A stretch of DNA of 64,000 nt from Clostridium mobile (GTDB taxonomy: Bacteria; Bacillota; Clostridia; Clostridiales; Clostridiaceae), in NCBI RefSeq assembly GCF_018918285.1, contig NZ_JAHLQF010000005.1:92700-156699 (forward strand), read 5' to 3'. Below, one piece after another: positions 18,860-28,658 of this stretch (position 1 is its first letter; the number at the start of each line of letters is the position of its first letter). The position numbers were made by a program, and so were the translations under genes. The notes below the pieces were generated by a model. It did not search any database and was not told the origin of the DNA. It saw nothing but the letters and a program-made list of their open reading frames with translations.

Positions 18860-19837
18860 GTGAGTACTTTCATATTTAAAGATAAGAATTATGTATATAC
18901 TCCCGTAAGTAATGTATTTATAGATAAACACATGCCTAGAGCTCGTGGTGAGTTCGTTAAAGTATATTTATTAGGCTTAAAATATTGTGTATCTGGAGAA
19001 TTAGGAGTAAATTCTTCCATTATGGCTAGTACTCTTCATCTATTAGAGACCGATGTTCTAAATGCATGGTCTTATTGGAATGATGAAGGTGTTATAAAAA
19101 TGACACCTGTAGATAATATGGGTAATTTTTCTATTGAGTTTATTGATTTAAGTGAAAGCAATATTAATTCCACTGAAGACATAAACTTATTAGAAGAGTT
19201 AAATAATAATTCTACTAAAGATATGTTACAAGACATAGAAAAATTATTAGGTAGGCCGCTATCTAGTAAGGAAATGACTATGTACATAGGTTGGATTAAA
19301 GATTATAATTTTCTTCCTGAAATTATATTATTGTTAATACAATACTGTGCTTCAAAAGGTAAGACTGATTCTAGGTATATAGAAATGGTAGCCATTGCAT
19401 GGCACAATGCTAAAATTAAAACAATAGAAGATGCTCAAACATTTATAAAAAAACATGAAGATAAATGGATAAACATCAGAAAAATCTTAAATTACGTAGG
19501 AATAAAAGATGGAGAAGTAATGAAACCTCAGGAGGAACTGTTGACGAAATGGTTATCTTCATATAATTTCTCTTTAGAAATAATATATAAGGCTTGCGAT
19601 ATATGCTTTCATAGAATAAATAAAGCAGACTTTAAATATATTGATGGAATTTTGACTAGCTGGTTTAAAGATGGAATAAAATCCATAGAAGATGTTGATA
19701 AAAAAGATAATAAAAAAGCTTATAAAAAAACTAGTAATTTTAAACCTAAACTAGATAGTTTTAATAATTATGATCAGAGAAACTATGATTTTGATGAATT
19801 AGAAAAAAAATTATTAGGATGGGATAACAATGCTTAA
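18860..19837 (+). CDS. DnaD-domain replication protein
   Basis: The 325-residue protein resembles Firmicute DnaD/DnaB primosome proteins that help load the replicative helicase. The N-terminal winged-helix part ('HMPRARGEFVKVYLLGLKYCVSGE') is followed by two DnaD-type helical repeats ('EDINLLEELNN...PLSSKEMTMYIGWIKDYNFLPEIILLLIQYC' and a second near residues 210-270). The start is GTG with an AGGGGGTG Shine-Dalgarno sequence. Its end overlaps the DnaI-like gene by eight bases, so the two are coupled. Confidence 0.9.
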   Translation: MSTFIFKDKNYVYTPVSNVFIDKHMPRARGEFVKVYLLGLKYCVSGELGVNSSIMASTLHLLETDVLNAWSYWNDEGVIKMTPVDNMGNFSIEFIDLSESNINSTEDINLLEELNNNSTKDMLQDIEKLLGRPLSSKEMTMYIGWIKDYNFLPEIILLLIQYCASKGKTDSRYIEMVAIAWHNAKIKTIEDAQTFIKKHEDKWINIRKILNYVGIKDGEVMKPQEELLTKWLSSYNFSLEIIYKACDICFHRINKADFKYIDGILTSWFKDGIKSIEDVDKKDNKKAYKKTSNFKPKLDSFNNYDQRNYDFDELEKKLLGWDNNA

Positions 19838-20810
19838 AGGGTACGGAGAAGAAATTGCAAAAATATATGAATCCTTAAGAGTTAATAATGAGGAATCTCT
19901 TAAAAACCGACGTGATGAAATTGAAAAAATAATTCCTCAAGTGATTGCAATGGAAAATAAAATTGCTCAACTCTCTATAGAGCTTTCAATTAATATATTA
20001 AGAAAAACAAAAAATATCGATGAACTTATAGAGGAAACAAAGGAAAAAATAACAGAGTTAAGGATGAAAAAATCAGAGTTTTTAGTGTCAAGAGGCTATC
20101 CTCTTGACTACCTAGAAATGCAGTATAATTGCTCCAAGTGTAAGGATACAGGATTTATAGGTGTGAAAAAGTGCGATTGTTACAAACAAAATTTAGTTAA
20201 AATATTATATAGAAACTCTGAATTAAATAATATGTTAGAAAGAAATAATTTTTCTAATTTTTCCTATCAATATTTTTCTCCAAATAGAAATTCCAATGAG
20301 CCAGAAAGCCCACGTAAAAACCTGGAGAAAATAGCTAGTATTTCATGGAATTTCATAGAGAATTTTTCAAACTCAGAAGAGAACCTTTTATTTTTTGGAG
20401 ATTCAGGTACCGGAAAAAGCTTCCTTGCCAGTTGTATAGCTAAAGAATTATTAGATAACAGTTACATGGTAATATATAAAACCGCGGTAGACTTAATAAA
20501 AGATTTAAAACAATCAAGATTTGCTGGTGAAGAAGAATTAGAAGATTTATTAATCAATTGTGACTTGTTAATCATAGATGATTTAGGAACAGAACCTATT
20601 AATGAATTTTCTAAAATAGAATTATTTAATCTACTTAATACTAAACTTTTAAAGAGAAAAAAAATGATAATATCCACTAATTTCTCCATAGAACTTATGC
20701 TAAAAAACTATTCAGAAAGAACAACATCTAGATTATTAGGTAATTTTACTTTATGTAAATTCTTTGGAGAAGATATTAGAGTTAGATTAAATATGAATAA
20801 AAAGAAATAA
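19830..20810 (+). CDS. DnaI/DnaC-like helicase-loader ATPase
   Basis: This 326-residue AAA+ protein is probably the loader of the DnaB helicase. A zinc-binding cysteine cluster ('CSKCKDTGFIGVKKCDC') precedes the ATPase domain with Walker A 'GDSGTGKS' and Walker B 'LLIIDDLGTE'; an arginine-finger region 'YSERTTSRLLGNF' follows. The N-terminal 90 residues are helical, as in DnaI. It is the second gene of a two-gene operon with the DnaD-like protein and ends at a terminator shared with the tRNA array. Confidence 0.92.
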   Translation: MLKGYGEEIAKIYESLRVNNEESLKNRRDEIEKIIPQVIAMENKIAQLSIELSINILRKTKNIDELIEETKEKITELRMKKSEFLVSRGYPLDYLEMQYNCSKCKDTGFIGVKKCDCYKQNLVKILYRNSELNNMLERNNFSNFSYQYFSPNRNSNEPESPRKNLEKIASISWNFIENFSNSEENLLFFGDSGTGKSFLASCIAKELLDNSYMVIYKTAVDLIKDLKQSRFAGEEELEDLLINCDLLIIDDLGTEPINEFSKIELFNLLNTKLLKRKKMIISTNFSIELMLKNYSERTTSRLLGNFTLCKFFGEDIRVRLNMNKKK

Positions 20811-20840
20811 AAAAACATACACCTTTTGGTGTATGTTTTT
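20811..20840. terminator. Bidirectional terminator, helicase-loader gene and tRNA array
   Basis: A 13-bp perfect stem (20811-20823 with 20828-20840) with a TTTT loop carries T5 on either strand. It lies between the plus-strand loader gene and the minus-strand tRNA array, stopping both. Confidence 0.9.
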
Positions 20841-20845
20841 CACTT

Positions 20846-20921
20846 TGGAGCTGGCAATAGGACTTGAACCTACAACCTGCTGATTACAAGTCAGCTGCTC
20901 TGCCAATTGAGCCATGCCAGC
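20846..20921 (-). tRNA. tRNA-Thr(TGT), copy 1
   Basis: A full cloverleaf of 76 bases has anticodon TGT in a CTTGTAA loop, acceptor GCTGGCA with TGCCAGC, and an encoded CCA. It is the last gene of the minus-strand array. Confidence 0.96.
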
Positions 20922-20926
20922 AATAT

Positions 20927-21003
20927 TGGCGACCCAGAAGGGACTCGAACCCTCGACCTCCGGCGTGACAGGCCGGCACTCTAACCAACTGAGCCACTGG
21001 GCC
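20927..21003 (-). tRNA. tRNA-Asp(GTC), copy 1
   Basis: A 77-base cloverleaf with loop CTGTCAC gives anticodon GTC. The discriminator is G and CCA is encoded. Confidence 0.96.
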
Positions 21004-21014
21004 AAAAAAAAATG

Positions 21015-21090
21015 TGGTGGGCACAACAGGGATCGAACCTGTGACCCTCTGCTTGTAAGGCAGATGCTCTCCCAGCTGAGCTATGCGCCC
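21015..21090 (-). tRNA. tRNA-Val(TAC), copy 1
   Basis: A 76-base cloverleaf with loop CTTACAA gives anticodon TAC. The acceptor is GGGCGCA with TGTGCCC and CCA is encoded. Confidence 0.96.
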
Positions 21091-21102
21091 ACATTATATT
21101 AA

Positions 21103-21177
21103 TGGTGACCCCTACGGGACTCGAACCCGTGTTACCACCGTGAAAGGGTGGTGTCTTAACCGCTTGACCAAGGGGCC
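21103..21177 (-). tRNA. tRNA-Glu(TTC), copy 1
   Basis: A 75-base cloverleaf with loop CTTTCAC gives anticodon TTC. The acceptor is GGCCCCT with AGGGGTC and CCA is encoded. Confidence 0.96.
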
Positions 21178-21197
21178 TTGATCATATATTAAATTAT

Positions 21198-21274
21198 TGG
21201 CGACCCAGAAGGGACTCGAACCCTCGACCTCCGGCGTGACAGGCCGGCACTCTAACCAACTGAGCCACTGGGCC
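21198..21274 (-). tRNA. tRNA-Asp(GTC), copy 2
   Basis: The gene appears identical to Asp copy 1 over its 77 bases, anticodon GTC. This repeat unit lacks a tRNA-Thr before it in plus-strand order. Confidence 0.96.
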
Positions 21275-21284
21275 AAAAAAAATG

Positions 21285-21360
21285 TGGTGGGCACAACAGG
21301 GATCGAACCTGTGACCCTCTGCTTGTAAGGCAGATGCTCTCCCAGCTGAGCTATGCGCCC
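21285..21360 (-). tRNA. tRNA-Val(TAC), copy 2
   Basis: The gene appears identical to Val copy 1 over its 76 bases, anticodon TAC; CCA encoded. Confidence 0.96.
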
Positions 21361-21371
21361 ACATTATATCA

Positions 21372-21446
21372 TGGTGACCCCTACGGGACTCGAACCCGTG
21401 TTACCACCGTGAAAGGGTGGTGTCTTAACCGCTTGACCAAGGGGCC
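21372..21446 (-). tRNA. tRNA-Glu(TTC), copy 2
   Basis: The gene appears identical to Glu copy 1 over its 75 bases, anticodon TTC; CCA encoded. Confidence 0.96.
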
Positions 21447-21469
21447 TCATTTAAATATTAATTTTAAAT

Positions 21470-21545
21470 TGGAGCTGGCAATAGGACTTGAACCTACAAC
21501 CTGCTGATTACAAGTCAGCTGCTCTGCCAATTGAGCCATGCCAGC
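21470..21545 (-). tRNA. tRNA-Thr(TGT), copy 2
   Basis: The gene appears identical to Thr copy 1 over its 76 bases, anticodon TGT; CCA encoded. Confidence 0.96.
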
Positions 21546-21551
21546 ACTTAT

Positions 21552-21628
21552 TGGCGACCCAGAAGGGACTCGAACCCTCGACCTCCGGCGTGACAGGCCG
21601 GCACTCTAACCAACTGAGCCACTGGGCC
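21552..21628 (-). tRNA. tRNA-Asp(GTC), copy 3
   Basis: The gene appears identical to the other Asp copies over its 77 bases, anticodon GTC; CCA encoded. Confidence 0.96.
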
Positions 21629-21637
21629 ATAAAAATG

Positions 21638-21713
21638 TGGTGGGCACAACAGGGATCGAACCTGTGACCCTCTGCTTGTAAGGCAGATGCTCTCCCAGCT
21701 GAGCTATGCGCCC
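21638..21713 (-). tRNA. tRNA-Val(TAC), copy 3
   Basis: The gene appears identical to the other Val copies over its 76 bases, anticodon TAC; CCA encoded. Confidence 0.96.
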
Positions 21714-21724
21714 ACATTATATCA

Positions 21725-21799
21725 TGGTGACCCCTACGGGACTCGAACCCGTGTTACCACCGTGAAAGGGTGGTGTCTTAACCGCTTGACCAAGGGGCC
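21725..21799 (-). tRNA. tRNA-Glu(TTC), copy 3 (first transcribed)
   Basis: The gene has 75 bases, anticodon TTC and an encoded CCA. It is the promoter-proximal gene of the array, about 40 bases downstream of the -10 box. Confidence 0.96.
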
Positions 21800-21840
21800 T
21801 TTAAACAGGCACTCTTGCTCGGTGCCACCTAACATAGATA

Positions 21841-21869
21841 ATAATACAAGATATTTGCTAAAGTGTCAA
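21841..21869 (-). promoter_or_regulatory. Promoter of the tRNA array
   Basis: On the minus strand TTGACA (21864-21869) and TATTAT (21841-21846) are 17 bases apart. A short leader hairpin (GGCAC 21808-21812 with GTGCC 21822-21826) lies between it and the first tRNA. Confidence 0.88.
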
Positions 21870-21902
21870 CAGTTTTTTAAAAAGTTTTTTTATATTTTTA
21901 TT

Positions 21903-21947
21903 AAAAAAGGGCTAAAGCATTAATATTACTACACTTTAGCCTTTTTA
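21903..21947 (-). terminator. Terminator after ppsR
   Basis: GCTAAAG (21911-21917) pairs with CTTTAGC, extended by A/T runs with one bulged base, and gives a T-run on the minus strand just after the ppsR stop. Confidence 0.75.
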
Positions 21948-21964
21948 TTAATAAAAATTGTAGA

Positions 21965-22780
21965 TTAGTAATCTTTATTTCCCCCATATCCTATTGAATC
22001 CATAATAAGTAATGCTGTATCTTCTATTGCTCTATTTGTTACGTCTATAACTTTACATCTAAGTCTTTTCATAACCCTATCAGCATATTCTAATTCATCT
22101 AATACTCTTTCTCCATTAGCATATTGTATGTCAGAAGATATTATTGAGAATTTATCCATTCTATGTTTTCTTATTTCCATTAGCCTTATTGGATCAATTG
22201 TAAGTCCTACTATTTTTTTATTATCTATTTCAGAAAGTTCTTCTGGTAGAGGTACTTCTGGCATGAGAGGTATATTTAAAGCCTTTATACCTTTATTGGC
22301 CAGGTACATACATAATGGAGTTTTAGATGTCCTCGACAAACCAATTAATATAACATCTGCAATTTTTATACCTTTATGATCCTTACTATCATCATATCTC
22401 ATGGCAAACTCCATTGCTTCTATTCTTTTATCATATCTAGCATCCATATTGCGCACAGCCCCTGGTTTGTAGTCTGGAAGCCTATTTAAAATCTTTGATG
22501 CTGTATTTATACATGGACCTAATATATTTATTATATTAATACCTCTTTCTATACATCTTTCAATTAAAAATTCTCTTACATCTACTAACACTATTGTATT
22601 TATTATCATTGTATCTTTGGGAGATTCTATGCTATTTAAAAACTCTTCTGCTGCTTCAAAATTTTTTATATATATTACTCTTTTTAATCTTATTTTCTCA
22701 TTAAATTGACTTGCAGTAGCTCTAGCAACTTGTTCTGCTGTTTCCCCTATAGAGTCCGATACAGCATAAATTGTTAACAT
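21965..22780 (-). CDS. ppsR: Pyruvate, phosphate dikinase regulatory protein (DUF299)
   Basis: The 271-residue protein belongs to the PPDK/PEP-synthase regulator family, a bifunctional ADP-dependent kinase and phosphate-dependent phosphorylase acting on pyruvate, phosphate dikinase. The start '[17 protein letters not shown]' and the P-loop-like '[20 protein letters not shown]' are diagnostic. It follows the CoA-binding protein gene by eight bases. No ppdK is in this window; whether this member acts on PPDK or PEP synthase is not certain. Confidence 0.92.
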   Translation of the reverse strand: MLTIYAVSDSIGETAEQVARATASQFNEKIRLKRVIYIKNFEAAEEFLNSIESPKDTMIINTIVLVDVREFLIERCIERGINIINILGPCINTASKILNRLPDYKPGAVRNMDARYDKRIEAMEFAMRYDDSKDHKGIKIADVILIGLSRTSKTPLCMYLANKGIKALNIPLMPEVPLPEELSEIDNKKIVGLTIDPIRLMEIRKHRMDKFSIISSDIQYANGERVLDELEYADRVMKRLRCKVIDVTNRAIEDTALLIMDSIGYGGNKDY

Positions 22781-22788
22781 TCAATTAT

Positions 22789-23172
22789 CTACCTCTTTCT
22801 TGTATAGTAGGAAAGTTCTACCAAAGCACATCCCTCTATAGCTATGATACCTTTTTCTTTGCAAAAACTCAATATTTCTTCACTTGATGCTCCAGGTTGA
22901 ATTAATATTTTATTTATGCCCAAATCATATGCTTCTCTAACTATATCCATTCCACTTTTAGGATTTATACATAAATCTACCACATCTATTTTATTAGGTA
23001 TATCTTTTAAAGATTTATAAACATCGTCATTATTACTATTTGGACTTACACCCTTTGCATTAAATTCATTGTCTATTAGCTTATTTAATATTCTATAAGC
23101 ATATTTATCTTCATTCAAAACATCTCCTGCTACCACCCAATTTTTAAATTCTAATAATTGTTGAGCCTCCAT
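22789..23172 (-). CDS. CoA-binding (YccU-type) protein
   Basis: The 127-residue protein has the CoA_binding_2 Rossmann fold seen alone in YccU-like proteins: 'WVVAGDVLNEDKYAYRILNKL', 'DVVDLCINP' and 'ILIQPGASSEEILSFCKEKGI'. It lacks the catalytic domain of succinyl-CoA synthetase, so it is probably a nucleotide or CoA-binding regulator. A GGAGA Shine-Dalgarno sequence lies upstream. The stretch 23173-23320 before it is very AT-rich, with short repeats of ATTATATACTT and no gene. Confidence 0.85.
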   Translation of the reverse strand: MEAQQLLEFKNWVVAGDVLNEDKYAYRILNKLIDNEFNAKGVSPNSNNDDVYKSLKDIPNKIDVVDLCINPKSGMDIVREAYDLGINKILIQPGASSEEILSFCKEKGIIAIEGCALVELSYYTRKR

Positions 23173-23320
23173 ATAAATCCATCTCCTTTTTATTATTTAA
23201 ATTATATTATATACTTAATATTATATACTTATATTATATAATTATAGCTCGTAATTATATATGATTTTTGTATATAATTATATTATGAGTATTATTTGTT
23301 ATTAAAAGGAGAGGTTTGTT

Positions 23321-24544
23321 TTGTTCCATGATATTATTATTATTGGTGGAGGTGCCTCAGGACTAGTAGCAGCTATTGTTGCTAAAGATAGAGGTTTAGA
23401 TGTAGCTATAGTTGAAGGTAATGATAGAATCGGTAAAAAGATTTTAACTACAGGTAATGGTAGGTGTAATATTACAAATACATGTGTAAATAACTTAAAA
23501 TATTACAGCAATAACACTAATTTTTTTAAAAGTGTTATTGAAAATTTTAATATTAATGACACAATGGAGTTTTTCAATTCTTTAGGCCTACCACTAGTAG
23601 AATTAGAAGATGGGAAGATATATCCTATGTCGCTACAAGCTTCTTCTGTATTAGATGTATTTAGAATGGCTATAGATGAGAGAAATATCCCATTGTATTT
23701 AGATTCAAAGATAAGTAAAATTCAAAAGCTAAATAATACATATAAATTATTTACTTCAAAAGACATAAATTTTACATGCAATAAATTAATTTTGAGCTGT
23801 GGAGGAACTTCCGCTCCTAACACTGGCTCCGACGGTTCCGGATTTTTATTAGCCAAATCTTTAGGTCATGACCTTATATCTCCAGTGCCAGGTCTTGTCC
23901 AGTTAAAATTACAGCATGACAAGTTAAAAGCTTTATCTGGAATTAAATTTGATGGAGATGTAAAAATTTTTATAAATGATGAATTAGTTCGTGAGGAACA
24001 TGGTGAAATATTATTTACTGACTATGGTATTTCCGGTCCGCCCATACTTCAAATAAGTAGTATTATTTCAAGAGCACTTTATGAAAAAAATAAAGTTATG
24101 ATATCAGTAGATATTAATCCAAACACCACTAAAGAAAAATTATCAGCTTTTTTAGAAAATCATTGGGGTACTTTTAGCTATAGAAGCTTACATGATTCAC
24201 TTATAGGTATAGTAAATAAAAAGCTTATACCCATCTTGCTAAAAGAGTGTAATATATCTGATATACACAAACCCTGTTATCAATTGTCATGGAAAGAAAA
24301 GATCTCAATAATATCTTTGTTGAAGAAATGGGATTTTGTTGTTTATGATACAAATTCTTTTAAAAATTCTCAGGTAACTTGTGGTGGGATTAATACTAAA
24401 GATATAGACCCTTATACTCTACAATCTAAAATTGTCGAAAATTTATTTTTCACTGGTGAAATCTTAGATGTACACGGAGATTGTGGTGGATATAATTTAC
24501 AATGGGCATGGAGTAGTGGCTATATAGTTGGTAACAGCATATAG
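23321..24544 (+). CDS. HI0933/BaiN-like flavoprotein
   Basis: The 407-residue protein binds FAD through 'DIIIIGGGASGLVAAIVAKDRG' at the N-terminus and has the family motifs 'IGKKILTTGNGRCNITN' and 'FFTGEILDVHGDCGGYNLQWAWSSGYIVG' near the C-terminus. The start is TTG, supported by GGAGAGG upstream. Members of this family are aminoacetone oxidase-like or flavin reductase proteins of mostly unknown substrate. It faces convergently to the DUF1858 gene. Confidence 0.9.
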   Translation: MFHDIIIIGGGASGLVAAIVAKDRGLDVAIVEGNDRIGKKILTTGNGRCNITNTCVNNLKYYSNNTNFFKSVIENFNINDTMEFFNSLGLPLVELEDGKIYPMSLQASSVLDVFRMAIDERNIPLYLDSKISKIQKLNNTYKLFTSKDINFTCNKLILSCGGTSAPNTGSDGSGFLLAKSLGHDLISPVPGLVQLKLQHDKLKALSGIKFDGDVKIFINDELVREEHGEILFTDYGISGPPILQISSIISRALYEKNKVMISVDINPNTTKEKLSAFLENHWGTFSYRSLHDSLIGIVNKKLIPILLKECNISDIHKPCYQLSWKEKISIISLLKKWDFVVYDTNSFKNSQVTCGGINTKDIDPYTLQSKIVENLFFTGEILDVHGDCGGYNLQWAWSSGYIVGNSI

Positions 24545-24551
24545 TTAAAAA

Positions 24552-24580
24552 GAGTCTATAAGTTTTTAACTTATAGACTC
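24552..24580. terminator. Hairpin between convergent flavoprotein and DUF1858 genes
   Basis: A 13-bp perfect stem (24552-24564 with 24568-24580) has a 3-base loop. The T-run is short on both sides, so termination strength is uncertain. Confidence 0.6.
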
Positions 24581-24587
24581 CTAATAA

Positions 24588-24773
24588 TTATTTATTTAAT
24601 GCATCTAATAACTTAGCTAAATCAAGTCCATGTACCATTGCTGCTTGTTCTACAGTCTCTCCTTGAGCTGACGGACAAAATACACAACCCATTCCAAAGC
24701 TTGCTAATACTTCTGCAGCTTCTGGCTTTACTCTTATAACTTCACCGATAGTCATATCTTTGTTTATTTGCAT
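24588..24773 (-). CDS. DUF1858 domain protein
   Basis: The 61-residue protein matches the small DUF1858 / hybrid-cluster-associated redox disulfide family. It has a CXXC in 'GMGCVFCPSAQGETVEQAA' and the usual 'INKDMTIGEVI' start. A redox or metal-binding role is likely but no partner gene is next to it. The Shine-Dalgarno AGAGAGGTAG is upstream of the ATG. Confidence 0.88.
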   Translation of the reverse strand: MQINKDMTIGEVIRVKPEAAEVLASFGMGCVFCPSAQGETVEQAAMVHGLDLAKLLDALNK

Positions 24774-24872
24774 AGTTTTCTACCTCTCTTTTGATTATTA
24801 TTTATAATTAATAAAGTGCACTAAAATAGTAGGCTTTATTAATTATATTATAATTTACAATTTAATATGTTT

Positions 24873-24897
24873 CAAGTATATAATTATTATATACTTG
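24873..24897. repeat. Perfect AT-rich inverted repeat downstream of purA
   Basis: Eleven-base arms CAAGTATATAA and TTATATACTTG flank a TTA centre. It lies 26 bases after the purA stop on the minus strand. There is no clear T-run, so it could be a weak terminator or a protein site. Confidence 0.45.
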
Positions 24898-24922
24898 ATT
24901 CAAGATGCCATACCTATAAATA

Positions 24923-26227
<1,305 letters not shown>

Positions 26228-26240
26228 TTAGAATAGAATT

Positions 26241-27647
26241 TTACATCTTTTCAGCTATATCTCTAGCAACAACAACTCCTGTTACTGACGCTTGCATAAG
26301 TCCTCTTGTTATTCCTGCTCCATCCCCTATGGTATATAAATTTTTTACTGCAGTTTCAAATTTATTATTAGTTTCAAACTTACTTGAATAAAACTTTACC
26401 TCTACACCATATAGTAACGTATTTTTACTATATAATCCTGGAGCAATCTTATCAAAAGCCTTTAATGCTTCCACTATTGAAGTTAGGTGTCTTTGAGGAA
26501 GAACAAAACTTAAATCTCCTGGGACTGCGTAACTTAACGTTGGAATAGTAGTTGATTTTTTTAATCTAGAATAATCAGTTCTTCTTCCATTTAAAAGATC
26601 CCCTAATCTTTGTACCATTATTCCTCCACCAGTTAACATGTTTCCTAATTTAGCGATATATTTTCCATAGTCTATTGGTTGATTAAAAGGCTCAGTAAAT
26701 GTTGTAGATACTAATACAGCGAAATTTGTATAGTCCGTTCTTAATTCCTTTTCAGAATAACTATGTCCATTTACAACTGCTATATCTCCATCATAGTGTT
26801 CTTCAGAAACAACACCACCTGGATTCATACAGAAAGTTCTCACTTTGTTTTCAAAAGTATCAGAATAATAAACGAGCTTAGCTTCGTATAAATCTTTTGT
26901 CAAATGATCCATTACTGAATTAGGAACTTCTACTCTAACACCTATATCTACAGCATTATTTGTGGTTTTTAATTTATGCTTCTTGGCCTGTTCTGTCAGC
27001 CATTCAGCTCCTCCTCTTCCTGGCGCAGCTACAATATAATCAGCATTTATTTCTTTGCTTCCTTCTTTACTTTGAACAATGACACCTTTTATTTCGTTAT
27101 TTTCTATTATAAAATCTTTAACTTCTGTTAATTCACTAAAATCTGTATTTGTATTATTTATAAGGTGATAATACATGTCTCTTAAAACATTGTAAGCTAA
27201 TTCGGTACCTAAATGCCTAACAGGACATTCTACAAGACGGATATTATGCTTACTAGATTCATATTTTATTTTATCCGTTTTTTCACTATTTAGCCCATAA
27301 ACAGTCTTATTGGCTCCGAAATCTAGATATATATTATCACAATATTCTATAAGCTTATTGCAATCTTCTTCCGTGAAGTATTCTAATATTCTTCCCCCTA
27401 CTTCTGGGCTTAAAGAAAGCTTCCCATCTGAAAAAGCCCCCGCTCCTGACCAACCGAATGTTATACCGCAAGGCTCACAGTTTACACACTTTCCTATGGT
27501 TCTTGCGGGACACTTTCTTTTATCAATATTTCTTCCTTTATCTATTATCAATATATTTGTTTCTGGTTTCAATTTTGCTGTCTCTAATGCAGTAAATATT
27601 CCTGCTGGACCAGCGCCTATAATTATTAAATCATATCTATTTTTCAT
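26241..27647 (-). CDS. COG2509-type FAD-dependent dehydrogenase
   Basis: The protein has an N-terminal FAD/NAD motif 'DLIIIGAGPAGIFTALETAKL' and the family segments 'CEPCGITFGWSGAGAFSDGKLSLSPEVGG' and 'CMNPGGVVSEEH', and ends with 'LYTIGDGAGITRGLMQASVTGVVVARDIA'. Function in this family is unassigned. Starting at the second ATG (27647) leaves eight bases to the AGGAGG; the first ATG is too near it. It probably shares a transcript with purA, 31 bases apart. Confidence 0.88.
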   Translation of the reverse strand: MKNRYDLIIIGAGPAGIFTALETAKLKPETNILIIDKGRNIDKRKCPARTIGKCVNCEPCGITFGWSGAGAFSDGKLSLSPEVGGRILEYFTEEDCNKLIEYCDNIYLDFGANKTVYGLNSEKTDKIKYESSKHNIRLVECPVRHLGTELAYNVLRDMYYHLINNTNTDFSELTEVKDFIIENNEIKGVIVQSKEGSKEINADYIVAAPGRGGAEWLTEQAKKHKLKTTNNAVDIGVRVEVPNSVMDHLTKDLYEAKLVYYSDTFENKVRTFCMNPGGVVSEEHYDGDIAVVNGHSYSEKELRTDYTNFAVLVSTTFTEPFNQPIDYGKYIAKLGNMLTGGGIMVQRLGDLLNGRRTDYSRLKKSTTIPTLSYAVPGDLSFVLPQRHLTSIVEALKAFDKIAPGLYSKNTLLYGVEVKFYSSKFETNNKFETAVKNLYTIGDGAGITRGLMQASVTGVVVARDIAEKM

Positions 27648-27865
27648 TTCCATCCCCTCCTATAATATGGTAACAAAAATAAATTTTTCCGTCAATGAAA
27701 TACGAATATTATTTATTAATTTTTATTTATATTTCGCATAATATTGTTTCAAAGTTTTTATTGTTACAAATTTATTTTACAAATTAAATAATTATATTAT
27801 ACTTATTATATGTACTTATTATTTCCAATAAAATAATATATATATATAAATTAGGAGAGATAACT

Positions 27866-28384
27866 ATGAATATTCCAAATATATTAACCTTATTTAGAAT
27901 ATTTCTAATACCTGTATTCATTCTAATATTTTTTTCTGGCATAAAGAATAGTTTTTTATTCTCAACAATTATTTTCTTCATAGCTGGAATTACTGACGTT
28001 TTAGATGGATATTGGGCTAGAAAATATAATATAGTTACAAAGTGGGGTGTAGTCTTAGACCCCTTAGCCGATAAACTTATGTTAATTACCGTGCTAAGCT
28101 GTCTAACTATTGATAATATGATTCCTCATTGGATGTTGCTTATTGTAGCATCAAAAGAACTAGCTATGATTATTGCCGGTGCAATTCTATATAATAAGGA
28201 TTTTATAATCCCTTCAAACATATTTGGTAAAGTAGCCACCTGTATGTTTTATCTAGCTATTTTTATTCTAATTTTCAATGAACAATATGGCAGATATTTT
28301 TTAGATATTGCTATAGGCAGTGCTATTATCGCTTTTTTTAACTATTTGATTTTTTATCTAAAACAAAATAAATCAAAAAAATAA
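27866..28384 (+). CDS. pgsA: CDP-alcohol phosphatidyltransferase, PgsA-like
   Basis: The 172-residue membrane protein has the family signature D-x2-DG-x2-AR-x8-G-x3-D-x3-D in 'DVLDGYWARKYNIVTKWGVVLDPLADK' (read in two parts). It probably makes phosphatidylglycerophosphate from CDP-diacylglycerol and glycerol-3-phosphate. Four to six membrane spans are visible. The upstream GGAGAG fits the ATG. Cardiolipin or phosphatidylserine synthases share the signature, so the product name is inferred; chromosomes of this group often hold a second pgsA. Confidence 0.85.
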   Translation: MNIPNILTLFRIFLIPVFILIFFSGIKNSFLFSTIIFFIAGITDVLDGYWARKYNIVTKWGVVLDPLADKLMLITVLSCLTIDNMIPHWMLLIVASKELAMIIAGAILYNKDFIIPSNIFGKVATCMFYLAIFILIFNEQYGRYFLDIAIGSAIIAFFNYLIFYLKQNKSKK

Positions 28385-28385
28385 A

Positions 28386-28418
28386 GGACACAAATTTAAT
28401 GTGTCCCTGTTTTTTATT
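28386..28418. terminator. Terminator after pgsA-like gene
   Basis: GGACACA (28386-28392) pairs with TGTGTCC (28400-28406), then CTGTTTTTTATT. It lies between convergent genes. Confidence 0.8.
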
Positions 28419-28632
28419 CATCCCATAAATCTTTTGTCAACTCTTCTATTAATTTTCTTCTATTTTCTGTTTCTACCTCATCTATAGTTATATTATTATC
28501 ATTATCTATGATAATAACATCCCCTTCTTTAGCTTCAGGAGGAATTATATTTATACTTAAATTAACCATAGTTCCTTCTTCTAATTCAACTACAGCATAA
28601 TCTTCTTCTATTCTGTCTATTACTCCCTTCAT
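28414..28632 (-). CDS. DUF3006 small protein
   Basis: The 72-residue protein matches DUF3006 ('MKGVIDRIEEDYAVVELEEGTMVNL...EAKEGDVIIID'), a beta-rich small family of unknown role often beside metallo-beta-lactamase-fold genes, none of which is adjacent here. A GGAGG Shine-Dalgarno sequence lies 11 bases before the ATG. It ends with a charged helix. Confidence 0.85.
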   Translation of the reverse strand: MKGVIDRIEEDYAVVELEEGTMVNLSINIIPPEAKEGDVIIIDNDNNITIDEVETENRRKLIEELTKDLWDE

Positions 28633-28658
28633 TATGCTTTATACCTCCAATATTTTCT

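Larger units (their letters stand above)
20846..21799 (-). repeat. Tandemly repeated Glu-Val-Asp-(Thr) tRNA cassette
   Basis: In transcription order the array reads Glu-Val-Asp-Thr, Glu-Val-Asp, Glu-Val-Asp-Thr. Genes and several spacers (such as ACATTATAT before Glu) recur almost unchanged, showing growth by unequal recombination or gene conversion. The middle unit lacks Thr. Confidence 0.9.

Noticed and set aside
20787..21923. Several 60-80 codon frames across the tRNA array
   Set aside because: They translate tRNA genes and their repeats; similar spurious proteins are common in databases.
23173..23320. Repeated ATTATATACTT blocks considered as a regulatory array
   Set aside because: The blocks are short and irregular in very AT-rich DNA; chance is a sufficient explanation.
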